64,000 bases of DNA from Cryptomeria japonica (GCF_030272615.1 NC_081413.1:721140367-721204366); one strand, 5' to 3'. Positions 46,130 to 58,434 are shown, counted from the stretch's first letter. Program-made: numbers and translations. Notes: generated from the letters alone by a model not told the origin.

Positions 46130-48300
46130 CCATTTTGTAGAATAGCACGCTGTGTTGATGGCAGTTTTCAGTGAGACCAAATACCCCTCTTATCGGCCCC
46201 TTTGTATTATCAAGCCATCACGCTTAAATGGAAGAGAAAATTTCTCAATTCTCAAAACCCTCATTCCTCCCAACCCCTCAAATCTTCAATAGCGGTCCCC
46301 GCTCTTGCTTTGTTAGCTTGTTGTCTATCGGCCCCTTTGTCACCCGATGGAAGTGTTGTCGCTTGATTTTGTTGCTCTCAAAAGCCTTGTTCCTGTCGAT
46401 CCTTTGACCTCCAATATTCAGGCCCACTTCATACATATGACTACAAGTATCCACATGGCAGCAATGATCCAGTGTGCTCAGGTGATGACGTGTCAAGTGG
46501 GCCCCCACTCATCCTTCATGCTTCATGTTGCTTACGTGGTGCAAATTGGTTCTCCCGTTGGGTGGACCTTGCAATGGCGGGCCAACAGAAATGTCTTTTG
46601 GCATGACTTTCCCTTTCAGCAAGATGGATTTCTTCTTTCATCGTCTCATGTGTTATGTCGAAATCCTCTCTTTCAGTGAGACATCTCTATGTCTGGCCAA
46701 AATGTGTTTGCTTTCTCGTAATGTTCTCTCTTGGTTTTAGGCCCACTTTGCCCCCATGTCCACTTGTATCCTGTTGGTAGTTGTTGATTGGTCCACCATG
46801 ATGGTAATCTATTCGTGTGGGGCCCTTGGTGATGTGGCTCTCTTTTTCAGTGAGACCATTTGTTTCAATATAAATTTGTTTTTCCTGTGAAGACCCTTTG
46901 TGCTACAACAATGTGTTCTCTTTGACATAATAGTGATGGAGTCTTAGCGACATGGGTAACCTTTTCGATGTAACTTGGGGTTTCAGTATAGCCCAAGGTG
47001 CCTTGTGTCGACTTGTGGAGCTACACCGAAATACAAGAGGCCAAAGGAGAAGCCTCCCACCATCCCGCACAGGATGCGAAGACAAGAAAAGGGCTCTAGG
47101 GGACAACATACAAAAGAAAGAATATGGTCCCTACTACCCCATGATATGAAAAGCGATAAGAAGACGGGTTGTGGGAAAACATGGAGATTCAACAAATAGT
47201 ATACCCCTCTATCCCATAGTGTTTGAAGCCAAGGTAAAGTGTTTATGCAGGGTAAAATAAACTAGGAAGATTTGGGCTCTTCGCTATCCCGCAACCAGAA
47301 AAACTAAAGAGGGAGGACTCTGCAGGGGTCAAAACTGAAATGAAAGGAGGTATCCTGCCACCCCACAGACATAGAAATATGAAGGTCACTGCAAGAGCAC
47401 ATAACACGTGTGTTATCTGACTTGCAGAACATGCCTACTTGCAGCCCGATAGTCAAATTGTCCACATGGAGAGGTTGACCAAAAGACTAATAAGAGGATT
47501 TTGAAGATGTGGGACGTGCTAATCGGGTCAGTTTCCACCTGTCGAAGGGAGAAACGTTGCCAACAAAATTGTATCTCGATAGATTGTGGATAGAGGTTTG
47601 CAGCCAAATCAGATCAGATTGTAGTGATGAGACCAAGAAGGAGGGGGGTTGCATTTAAGGGAGAACTGACAAGGGATGGAGAGTGCATTAATGGCAATCC
47701 TGTTGTAGATTTTTTTATGACTCAAGATGATCAGAAGGAAGATATCAGATCTTATGGGCATGTGAGAATTCTTAAGTATAGTAATCCAGACTTAGATGAT
47801 CAACCCAAGATCTGATAGAAGACCAACAAATCTATGATAGAAATTGATCAACAGGAAGGTAGATTTTCTTCAAGGCTCAAGAAGATTGCTCAGGGTGGTT
47901 GTAGGCTCACAACTCTAGAGGCTACCATTGCAACTGCTCACATTTAATGTATCTAGAGAGATTGCATGCAAGGTACAGGGATTGATGCTTTAGGGTATAG
48001 TGTAATCTCATGCAACCAAATTGTGACATGTGTCTCATCTGGCCTATATCTTATTTTGTTCCCTTGCTATTATAAAAGGGAATTCAGGGCCAGTGAGAGG
48101 GGGTTGGATTCTGAATGTAATTCTGGAGGCAAAGGCTTCCATGTATAGTTGAATATTAGGAAGAAGCTAGAGTTATGTTTTCAATCTGTAGTCATTCTGC
48201 CATTTCAAATAGTGTATAACCAAAATGCAAACAAGGCTTAGTGTTTTTATTGTAACTGTCTCCTTGAAGTAATCTCATTATTTTATGAAATAAATGATCA
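46130..48300 (+). other. GC-richer block, possible LTR with array and TATA box
   Basis: It contains recurring 'tttcagtgagacca' motifs (about 46170, 46670, 46850), the 75-bp-period array (47045-47385), a G-box-containing palindrome aacacgtgtgtt (about 47405), a TATA-like attataaaagg at about 48068 and AT-rich ttatgaaataaatgatc near 48288. A short open frame at 47624-47815 (RRRGVAFKGELTRDGE start) is unassigned. An LTR nature is inferred from the parallel with 33.6-34.9 kb. Confidence 0.4.
47045..47385 (+). repeat. Degenerate array, about 75-bp period (copy 2)
   Basis: Cores cccaccatcccgca, actaccccatga, ctctatcccatag, cgctatcccgcaa and gccaccccacaga near 47053, 47129, 47204, 47282 and 47354; spacing 76, 75, 78 and 72 bp. 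Related to 33625-34125. Confidence 0.65.
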
Positions 48301-49198
48301 AACATCCTCTGTTTTGTCCCTACAAGCTCGAGTGTTTGTCTTGTTTCTTTCTTCTCTTCAAGTAAGAGATTAAATTGCTCTAAACAGGATAATGAAGTGA
48401 TGTTGTGTGCATGTAGGATAAGTAAGAATGACTACAAGAGAACTGTAATAAGGGGTGTTAGTGCAATGCATTAATACTAGGAACCCATTGGCTATATGTT
48501 AGTCTATTTGGGTTTAATGTCTAGTTGTTGTAACTTGACTCTGTTGCCTTGATGAAGGCACTAGTCATGATGCTTGTATCCAGTTGTCAGAATCAATCCA
48601 TTATCTTAAAGTCTCTTTTACTTTCTATTATTTCTTTTTTGTTTTAGGAATAGGTTTAGTGTAGAAACCCATCCCAAATGCTGAGTGAGAGTTTAGAAGC
48701 CAAGATTGGAGCCAAATTTGAAGATTCATACACTTTCCTTGGCATATATACATTGGGATATTTTCTATAACTTGTGATGCCTTGAGTGTTGGAAGTTGAA
48801 AGTCATTTAGGAATTACTTAGGTATACCCATCTTGGTCTTGCAGATCCAGAAGTGCAAGAGATTCCAGTCTTGTGACTGAATCTCGTTCGTTGGCCAAAT
48901 CCAGCCTTGAACCTACTGATGAGCAAGTGGCTAAATATTTAGGGTTTGAGGACTTGTTGATTTTAGAACCAACAGGTTGCCCTCTAATTTTTTATCATGG
49001 AGAATTTGAGGATCCAATGTTGACAAATTTTATTTTAATGTTTGTTCTACCACAAGGATGACACGTTTTCTTGAAGGTTTCACAAGCTTGCCATGTGTTA
49101 GACTCAAACACCTCAATTGAATATTAGAGGCCTTCAATATACTTTTTGATGTTTTAGCCTTGATGCCTTGGTGGACTCAATGTGATTGTAAAATCCAA
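48301..49198. other. Spacer without recognised gene
   Basis: Nothing supported. The 62-codon plus-strand frame at 48873-49061 has no recognisable motif. Confidence 0.5.
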
Positions 49199-49486
49199 TT
49201 ATGTTTGGGTTTGCATCTAGAGTTCCCTTGTTTTGATGTTCAAGGGATTTTATTGATGTATGGATCCAAGGTGAACATCAAATCCTACTCTAATATGGTT
49301 TAGGATCTAATTGTGGCTCACATCTAATTGAGGTTCTTTTTCCCTATTATGTTTGAATTTCTATCTAAATTTCCCTAGTTTTGATGCTCAAGGGATCTGA
49401 TGGATGCATAGATCCACGATGTTATCAAATCCTACTCTAATCTAACTTAGGATCTAATTGTGCCTCACATCCATTTGATGTTCTAT
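49199..49486 (+). repeat. Tandem duplication, about 150-bp period, two units
   Basis: 49199-49336 and 49349-49486 both run from ttatgtttg through tcaagggat and atcaaatcctactctaat to taggatctaattgtg and ctcacat. They are roughly 80 percent alike by eye. Confidence 0.8.
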
Positions 49487-51559
49487 GAATGTTTAAATCT
49501 AATAATATTGTTTTTAAGTCGAAGAAGCTCTGTAAGTATTTGTAGAGCCATACTAGTATTAGCCCTAGTTTCCTATAATTTGGGTTTTGTGTTTTCCTCT
49601 CACCATTATATTGATATTTACATCTAGGTGCTTTGAAAGATTTCAATTGCCCAAGGTTTAACATAATCAATTTATTTTCTAGGTGGGGGTACACTAGCGA
49701 AAACAAGCCCAAAGTGATGCGGTTATCTATGTGGCAATGATGTTCTCCAATTGGCACGGTAGAGTTTGTCCTACTATAACCTCTTAGGAAATTTGGAAAC
49801 TCTAGATTGATTTTTTAATGTCCAAAGGTGGAAAATAATGGGTGTGAAATATTACTAAATTCAGTTAACTAGGAGGTTTTGCATCAGTATTTGCCTCACA
49901 CCATTTTGGTGTTTCTTTTCCACCTTTGTTTCTCTGAATGTGAAGTTGTTATGTAACCGTGTTATTTTCACGTTCAAAGTCCAAGATTTTGTCATCTCTA
50001 AGGCATCTTGCGAGGCCTGCAATAGCCTTTTGGTGTCCAACAACCATTGATCTTCGAACAGTGGACCTTTGATGCTTTTTAGATCACAACATCTCATTCA
50101 CTTCTACATACCTGTGGATCGATTAAATATCCCATGGTAGTTTTGAGATATCTTGATGTTCATGAATTTAAGGTGGGACCGAGGTATATCTATACATCAA
50201 AGAGCACTGCCTTACATGGTTTTGAGATATATCTATGATCGTTGATTCTCTTTGTGCAGTGATCAGGAATTATGTTTGCGTGGGAAGAGTGTGATATAGT
50301 ATGGTAGCAAGGTTTAGATGCACCCATCTGAAGCTGTTCGTTTAGTGCGCAACTACTATTCCTATCAATTTTCTAGGAATTCAAATGCGATATGTTATTT
50401 CTTTGAGAATTCAGAACATTGGGTTTTTCTTTTTGTTGTAGCATGTGGGTGCCGTTTGCATATAATAAAATCTCGAAGATGATTATGTGAATCCACAAAG
50501 CATTAGCGACGGATGATAATCTTGCCATCAAGAATAATGTATCGATCTACGTCAAGGACATTACCTAGGGGATTGCAATCCAAGTTAAATGATCACGCTA
50601 TCATTTGGCCTATCCAGAAGCAAATAAATGCAAGCATGGTGGCAAACTTTGTTCGGTGATCTCTAAGCGACCCGAGATATTTCTCTTGGTGTGTAAGAGA
50701 CAACAAGACTGGTGTTGTACTACAAGATGATCAAATCAGAATGTTTATGAGGTATTTGGCTGTTGTGATCATCGGTGAGGGTATGGGCAGGACATTGGAT
50801 TTTTCTTTGTCCACCACTCCAAGAGCCAAGCTACCACTGAATTTGGATGGAAGGAAGTTGTTTTTCTTTTAGGGAGGTTCAGACTTACGAAAACGACAAT
50901 CCAGTAAGGGCACGGAATCGCAAGCACACCAGTCAGAGAAGAAGCCATATTTGAAATATACTTTGGATTCATACATAATTTTTCTATTGTAAATCATTGT
51001 TCATCTTTTGGCCTCTTTTACAATCAAATGTCTCTTATATAGTTTATGGTATAGATATTACATGTATTAGATTTACATCGTGCATAGGGACTTTTGTTTG
51101 TAAATCTACAAACTATTTTAATGTTTGAAACCTCTCAATTAAGAAGTTCTCCATGGTTAGTTGTATTTCTTAGAGTTCATTATTTTAGCACTTATGTGAT
51201 CAAATTTTTAGGGAATTTATTTATTTTTATTTGGATAAATTTATTGTAAAAAAAAGTCTCTTTGTCATTTACTTTTCAAAAAATTTGAAAATTGTATCTC
51301 ATAGTTTTATATCTATAAATGCAAGTGAGGAATTTAAACAAATATGAGTCGTTGTTAAAAACTTGTCAATGATGAATGTTGTCAAGGAATAAAGGCCTTG
51401 TTAGCATCTCCACTCTTGAAATACTTGCAAATGTTATCTTGTTTGATCTAATCACTATGTTACCTAGAAAATATGTAATTAGATTTTTCTCTCTCCCCAA
51501 TCTATAGAGAAGGTGTCCAATAACTCAACGCTATCAAAAAATATTTTTATATTACTTTA
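49487..51559. other. Spacer with a coding-like but unidentified stretch
   Basis: The plus strand near 50730-50960 gives a broken frame (GEGMGRTLDFSLSTTPRAKL, then a stop after LFFF) with protein-like composition and no family I recognise. The rest is AT-rich. No RNA gene seen. Confidence 0.4.
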
Positions 51560-51850
51560 AAATTTTATTTTTAAAAGTATACTTCCCTCTAATCAAGGAG
51601 ATAACCAACTCTGAGCTTTCTAACATTTTGATCACATGTACATTATATACTTCGAGGAAATATTTAAATCTAACAATATAATTCCATACATCGCCACATT
51701 GTTTGTACACTCAAACCCTAACTTGAAAGAGGATTTAAAACACTTAACTTTAAGGGAAATAAGTACAACTCCCACCCCTACACATTCTTTAGAACAAGCC
51801 CCATCAAGATGCATAATATGCATATCATTTTGTAATGTATACACCTTATT
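51560..51850 (-). pseudogene. Gypsy RNase H fragment
   Basis: The minus strand reads MHLDGACSKECVGVGVVLIS, then FKLGFECTNNVAMYGIILLDLN and, in another frame, LESSELVISLIREVY. These match the first Asp (LDGA), the CTNN...Y segment (Met replaces the expected catalytic Glu) and the GDSELV-like third segment of gypsy RNase H. It is an isolated short remnant with a frameshift. Neighbouring sequence shows no RT or integrase, so it is a truncated relic. Confidence 0.75.
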
Positions 51851-51992
51851 TTTTATTTATTTTTTGTAATAGTTGACATACAAATTATTGCAAAAAACAA
51901 CGAATTTCTTGCAAAATCAATTAATTTAATTTATTTCCTTCATTCATAGCAAGTAAATGACTATGGAAAATAACAGTAACATCACCCAAAAC

Positions 51993-53224
51993 TGAAATAA
52001 CATCTATTAGGCAGTTCAAATAACTGAAAGACAACTGAGAGGGGGGGAATCAGTTGTCATAGATTACATGAATCATTGACAATTTAAACTTCAATACCGG
52101 AACCCAAAACATTAATACTGGAATAGAATTTAGACCAATTAAGCATAAACAATAATCACATAATAAAAGCCATCCACATAACACCAAGATTTGTATGTGG
52201 AAAACCTGGTAAAGGGAAAAACCACGGTGGGAATCCTACCAACGGTCAGATAATACTTTTGTAGTAAGTATGTGAATTACAATTGCGGGGCATGCACATG
52301 CAGGAAGGCCAATAGCCTAGAGAGCAGTGCTCATCACAAAAGGCGTCTCACCGACTACATATAAATCTTGACTACAATCCAGAGAAGTGTTGAACTGCAA
52401 GAGATAACATCTCCTATGTCTAAGTATAGTTTCATTTAAGCTCAATATCGGAGGACTAAATCCTCTAACATAAACTCAATTCGATCTCCAATGATCGACC
52501 AACTCCTCTGCCTAAATGATATTACATTATTTGCACATTACATTCCTTGACCATGACCTCTTACAACAACCATGATGATCTACAATGAGATCTTACATCT
52601 ATTTATACAAAGGTTCCCTCGACCCTAAATAATCAAGTTGGCCACCAAATAATAAACCAATTACATAATTACAAACCATGTCGGCCTGAGGCCAAACAAA
52701 TAATATCCAACACATAAGACATCCCATAAATACATCAATAAGTCCTATCCACACGTTTCAATAAAGCCTGTCCATAACCTAGATGAACCAAGACCAAGAA
52801 TAGGTCCATACACCACAACAATGATTCCAATCACCAGGTCTTCGAACATGATCACCAACAGCATCCTGAAACTCCACCAGAAGCTGCACCAACACCAATT
52901 ATGCAATTCATCAAAGATCTCTATCAAAAGCTCTGCCGATGAAACCCTCATCGGAACCAGAAACCAATATCCTAAGCAAGAAGGATATCAACCGAACACC
53001 AGACCAAAACCAACTGACCAAATATGAGCATGGGTGTCATGAACAAGCCAATTCCATCACCAAACTATACCTAATCCTATCGGATCATGTCGGAGCCAAG
53101 TTAACCAGAAACCACTTAACCTACCGGGACTAGAAGGGTGTCGGTAAAACATCCAAATAGCTAGTGTTGGCATCAATGACAAAACATCAATGCAACACAT
53201 AATCAATTCCACCAATGGCCAACA
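51993..53224 (-). repeat. Solo copia LTR (short subfamily), near-perfect target duplication
   Basis: 1232 bp. The minus strand starts TGTTGGCCATTGGTGG at 53224 and ends ...TTATTTCA. The flanks aaaac (51988-51992) and aaatc (53225-53229) match at 4 of 5 bases. It contains catgcacatgcagg near 52291, ggtaaagggaaaaaccacgg near 52212 and the G-rich island near 52040. Confidence 0.83.
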
Positions 53225-54470
53225 AAATCACCCTACATAATTTTTTTTACAAAATCAGGATAGTTTTATATTCAACATAAACATTACAACCAATGTATGA
53301 TATTGGCATTTAAACTAAACATGAGTACCTTAAAAATAATGTGTATTCTTGCTACTACAAGTCTAAAATACCTTCAAAATACCATCAAACACTCAACCAC
53401 AAAATACTATAGGTTTTCCATGCGATTTTATTCATACCACAATCCACATTCAACATAACCGAGCCTTTTTTGTACTCATATAATCAACTTGGAAGCCTAC
53501 TCCAACAAGTTGACAAAAAGTAATGCACAAGGGCGATTCACAAAATAAATTCCAATTGCTTCTAAAAGCTTCAATATTGGTTCAGGCCTATTAGATACCC
53601 TTAGACACCATATATTGGATGATTTACAACCTCCAAAACATAAAAAAATACTTTGCAAGAATAACATATCGATTAACCAAAGTTGGGTGCTCCTCTCTAG
53701 GGCCAATTTTGTGCTAAAAAATAAATGACAAACCCAAACCCTCTTGTGATATGGAGAATCATCTCATAGAAACAATAAATTCATTGATTCAATGTACCCA
53801 AAACCAAATAAAATTTACTCTGAGAGTTTTGAGCATAAACGTGATTCTTTGTGTAGCTTGAATGGTACAGCTAGCACTAAGAAATGTCTAAAACTCTTGA
53901 AACTTGAACAAAACTCGAAAAAAATATGAATCACACCAAAAATAGGAAAGACAAATCAAAAGACCTTATACAGATTTATCTTCATCAAATTCTTATCACC
54001 AAAATTCAAGAAAATATTGAAACTCTAACAAAAATCAATAACTAGCTAGAGTGGATATTGCACCATCGAAATCAGGTCAACTGAAGAGGGTATTCATCCT
54101 CAACAATCCAAAGAAGAAATATCCAATTTCATTTGAACATCTTGTTATGTGTGCACAAGCATAATGAGAACCCAAATCTGAATATATAGACTTGAACAGA
54201 GAAATTAGGACAAATTTAAATATTTGAATATAATATTCCTTCGAAAAAGGCCCCCACACAACTTTAAAAAATAAATTATGTCTCCCATATCCTAAGCATC
54301 CCAATTGGAGACACACTTTTTTGAAATATTAATTCACTTAAGCTAGATATTAAAAACTCACTTTTAAAAAACTTTAACAAAAATATCAAGACAATTTCCA
54401 TCACCTTACAAAAATTCATTAAGGTACCAAAAACATAGAATCGAAAATGTTAAAACTAATTGAAGGTGAC
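53225..54470. other. Spacer without recognised gene
   Basis: AT-rich, non-coding as far as I can see. Short open frames lack motifs. Confidence 0.5.
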
Positions 54471-54489
54471 AAATTATAACTAATACCAA

Positions 54490-54710
54490 CATGTGCACAT
54501 ACTATAAATAGCAGTGTTCTCCAAGAACCAAAGAGAACAAATACATAAAAACCTATAAAGATCAGTGTCATGCAACTACCTACTATCTATAAATAACAAT
54601 TTGTTCTTCAAGGATCACAGAGAACAAACCTAGAAATACCCAAAAAGAATGGTTCCATGCAAGCAATTAAAATAGAAATGTTCTTCGAAGACCAAAGAGA
54701 AGTGTTGTCT
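54490..54710 (+). repeat. Three spaced copies of a GTTCT...AGAGAAC dyad
   Basis: gttctccaagaaccaaagagaac, ttgttcttcaaggatcacag and tgttcttcgaagaccaaaga occur about 85-90 bp apart, each followed by similar filler. Each has partial dyad symmetry. Confidence 0.65.
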
Positions 54711-54939
54711 CAATTTTTGAACTTTCAAAAAATTGACAACCCCTACAAATTTTTACTCAAAATTCATAGTTTTCCTCTCTAAGGCATGTTTTACGAGGTT
54801 TAAAACACATATTTGTTTATGGCAATCCATCAGTGCACGCATGGGTTTATCATCTTTGTGCAAGTTTTTGTCAACCTTTATTTTTTGTTTTCTTACCTTT
54901 TTGTTCAAAATCAGGTTTCGAGTCTCTCTTTGCAAGTAG

Positions 54940-55500
54940 GAATTTTTTATTCAAATTGCAAGTCAATTAACTTTACTTGTAATCGGGTCTTAGAAACCTG
55001 ATTACAAGTTACTTGCAAGGTCAAGTCTCTAAAACATCATTACAAGTTGTGTTGCATTATAACTTGCAAGTTGGGTCCTAAGACCCGAAATGCAAGTTTG
55101 AACCTATAACACTTGTAATCGGGTCTTTAGGACCTGACTGCAACTAAAGTCACTTTGGTTTTGCATTTTTTGTCAAAGTCAAGTCGGGTTTTAAGTCCAA
55201 CATTGCAAATGTCTTGGTATTTCATACACAATTTGGGCCTTAAGACTTGAATAACATGAGTTTTGTTGTTCTCTATCTGAGATTGGATCTCTAGACCTAC
55301 ATTGCAAGTACCTATAATTGCAACTCCATATGTAGGTCGGTTCTTAAGACTCGACCTCAATACTCTCATTCCCACATTTTTTCTTTGCAAGATCAATTGT
55401 TGCAGTGGGGTATTTAGGACCTGACTACAAGAAGACACACTTTGGTAACTTACAATTAGGTCCTAGAGACTCGATTACAAGGGGTCTCAATGCATGTAAG
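54940..55500. repeat. Array of imperfect palindromes with GGGTCTTAAGACCC-like centres
   Basis: About nine hairpin-capable units at 45-65 bp spacing. The clearest is 54975-55009, with perfect 10-bp arms acttgtaatc/gattacaagt. Another at 55062-55096 has outer arms acttgca/tgcaagt and centre gggtcctaagaccc. Later units are near 55113, 55175, 55233, 55283, 55333, 55406 and 55458. Confidence 0.75.
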
Positions 55501-56497
55501 GATAGTAAGAAAAATCCAGTGTTGTCATATGTTGATGATAGTAGTGATGTAAATTGAAAAGAGTACGATGTCATATGCATAGAGAGGGTCAAAATATCAA
55601 TGTCATGATAACAAAGATCTTGACAAGTGAAGGAATAATGAAATAGACGAATGCATTATGGCAGTGGTAAATGTTGAAGTGAAAGACATTGACAAAAAGA
55701 AGAGCCATGCAACAAAAAGCAATGACTTTCACTATCATAGTGATGATCCTGGACAAATACCCTCACCTATCTTGAATACTTCAAGTGTCAGCATCTTGTA
55801 GTAGCATGAAGACCTCATAGACAAAGGATGATGTAAATAGAGTTATGTCTTCGACACTTAGATTAGTTTCAAATATGCATTTGTAATTTAGTTTTGACAA
55901 ATTACATGTAAAGTGAAAAGTTGTAATTGTAAGTAGTCACATTACTTGTATTTTTGTAACTTGTTATTACATGTGAAGAAATTACAAGTTGAAAGACAAT
56001 AGGACTGTAATTTGGAATAAGTCATAATTAGTTGTGGTTCAATAAGTCTTAGTTAGTTGGATTTTCCCACTTTTTTCTCTCAGCCCCTCTCCTATATATT
56101 GGAGGGTGCTCTCTGTAATATGAATCTTTTTGGAAAGCAAGAAAAACTCTACATAAATTTACAGCGATAAAAACTGTGTTTTATACTTGTAAATTTGACT
56201 CTCAAGCAATATAAGGAGAACATTTGAGCTTTTAGACTTTGTATTGATACTTTGTTCATATATTCATTGTGTTCTTATATCACAGCGATATATTTTTTTG
56301 CATATACTTGAGATTCTAGTGAGGTTGTTGGAAAGAGCTTTAATATGATTTCTTGTAGACTTTGTGCTGCAAGTATTGAGGGTTAAATTAACATAGTTAA
56401 GTAGTCATGATAAAAAGAAGCTACAAGACTTTGCGCTTGTAATTGTTCATATTCATAGCACTTTAGGAGTGCATTATAATGATAGAATTTGAATTAT
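55501..56497 (+). promoter_or_regulatory. Unidentified transcription-unit-like block with TATA box
   Basis: ctcctatatattggagg at about 56090 looks like a TATA box and stands 600 bp after the palindrome array, as in an LTR U3. Downstream lie repeated 'agactttgtgctt'-type motifs (56360-56440 and again 57455-57520, across the solo LTR). No protein or primer site was identified. Confidence 0.35.
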
Positions 56498-57423
56498 TGT
56501 GTGTTGCACATGTTACTATTGGTATTTTGGTATGGTTTTGTCATTGATGTCAACACCTACTATCACTTATCAACTTTGGTACTTTGGAGCACAGTTTATG
56601 TTCACCGGCAAGCAAGTGACTTTATGCACAGTCACCAGTATCTGGTACACTAGCAGGCTTATCTATTCCAGATCAGCATGACACGCTATGGAAATGATTT
56701 ATTAATATTGTAATTGCATTGAGCTGACATGTTGAATCGGTTATTGCATCGGTCATTGTTTTATTTGTAAATTGATTTTATTGTAATGTCTTTAGAGCCG
56801 ACCTACTAAAATTGGTCTTAGGTTATGGTATAAATGTAAGATCTTATCTGTAAGATTGGATGTGGAATGCGAAAAAGAAGTGTGTGAAGATATATGCGAG
56901 AATAAGCAGAGCTATACATGCAGACATCATCTGAAGGTGAAGGAGGGTTTTTGTGAAGACAATTAGAACTACACCGGTACTGAATCCAGCATATGAAGAT
57001 GCTACTTTAAGAAGTACATCCTTATTGGATTTAACCATCCAATTGTAGTCAGTGTGACTCCCATTTGAGTAGTGAGCTCTAGGTGCTTGGCCTTTCTGCA
57101 TGTGCAGACCCCATTTGTATACACATACTATCTACAATAGTATCATCTAATTGTGGGTAAGGTTTCCCACCGTAGTTTTTCCCCTTACAGGGTTTCCACG
57201 TACAAATATTGGTGTTATGTGTTGTGGATGTTATTTTCTTTCTGTTTCATGCATTAATCTTTACTGGTATTGCAATTAACTGATAAAACTATCTACCGGT
57301 ATAAAATACTGGTTTACTAGTATTAATCATTAAAGTTGGTTAGGTTGTTTTTGGTTTAAATTTATTTGACAACTGATTCACCCCCCCCCCTCTCAGTTCT
57401 AGGACCTCACAGTTACCATAACA
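56498..57423 (+). repeat. Solo copia LTR (short subfamily)
   Basis: 926 bp ending ...CCATAACA. The flanks attat (56493-56497) and atcat (57424-57428) differ by one transition. The LTR has tgcatgtgcag near 57100, the cccaccgtagtttttcccc island near 57170 and attcacccccccccctctcag near 57378. Motifs of the host sequence occur on both sides. Confidence 0.82.
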
Positions 57424-57690
57424 ATCATTTGAAAATGTTGATAGGACAGTAGAAGAGTTGAAGACTTTGGGCTTCTGTTCCTACTTTCCTGTCTCAAGGA
57501 AGTGACAGAAGACTTTGTGCTTTTATGGAAACTTCGCTTCTTATTGTGTAACCATTGTTTGTAATTATTGAAATTTCTTGAAATTTTTTGAATTTGTTAC
57601 TCTAAGTTGTAGTTTCTTTTCTGAAAAGAAAAAAAAAAAAAGAGAGAGAAAAGGATGTGGTCCCACCCAAGTTAGATTAGTATTTATAGG
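57424..57690. other. Gap before Tat2
   Basis: Continuation of the 55.5-56.5 kb host block, with an A/GA-rich tract at about 57630. No gene. Confidence 0.5.
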
Positions 57691-58434
57691 TGTAGACACC
57701 TAAAATTGTCTTGTCTAATTAAATAAATATTTTTATTTATTTAATTATTTTAGCCTAATTTTTCTATTAATTAAATAAATCTTTATTTATTTAATCAATT
57801 CATTAATCCTCTTCTAAGCCTTTCCTTGTTTAAATAAATACATTTATTTATTTAAATAGTCCTTTTTTCTAAATTAAATAAATAGTTTTATTTATTTAAT
57901 TGATCCCACTTCTTCTATTAATTAAATAAATCTTTATTTATTTAATTAATTTATTAACCTTTTCTACCCATGACACATGTCATTCATCTCTTAATTCCTA
58001 CACTACCTATTTCTTCTACCTACCCTCTCATCCTAGCCGACCATCTATCTTTTACACCTCTTAATCTTATCCCTCCATTTCCTACAGTGTCTTCTATATA
58101 AGGAGATGTTTCCTTCATTATTAATCCTAATGTGTCTAATACCTCATCTTTCTAATCAACGCTTATGCAATCAAGCCTACTCAAAACCACATTTTTGTTC
58201 TTTGTTGAGCTCGTGCACACATAAAATCTGAGAGCAAATATATCAAGCAAGATCAATGGAGATTCAAACCCTAGTGGACATGTGATGGTATAATCTTTGT
58301 GATTTTATTGATTTTCATTGTCTTAGGTAATCTTCATATGTTATGGTGGATCTTTGTTGTTGTTAGGCTAGGATTTTGTGGTTGAATTCATTTAGTCTTT
58401 CAATATTGTTGTTTCCATTATTCACTTTTCACCA
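57691..58434 (+). repeat. Tat2 5' LTR
   Basis: 744 bp, TGTAGACACCTAAAATTGTC...CTTTTCACCA. It has five AT-rich hairpins (57716-57960), a TATA-like ctatataaggag near 58093 and a region shared with 40064-40824 (gttgagctcgtgcacacata; ttatggtggatctttg). The end is placed at the last CA before the primer site. Confidence 0.82.

Noticed and set aside
46347-46740. Overlapping plus-strand frames in the GC-richer block
   Set aside because: GC-rich sequence opens several overlapping frames. No domain was recognised, and the block looks like LTR or promoter sequence.
27650-57390. Runs of 8-12 C or G bases in several places, suspected assembly artefacts
   Set aside because: They recur at the same position of each copia LTR (attcacccccc...ctcagt) and are a family feature; only the exact run lengths are uncertain.
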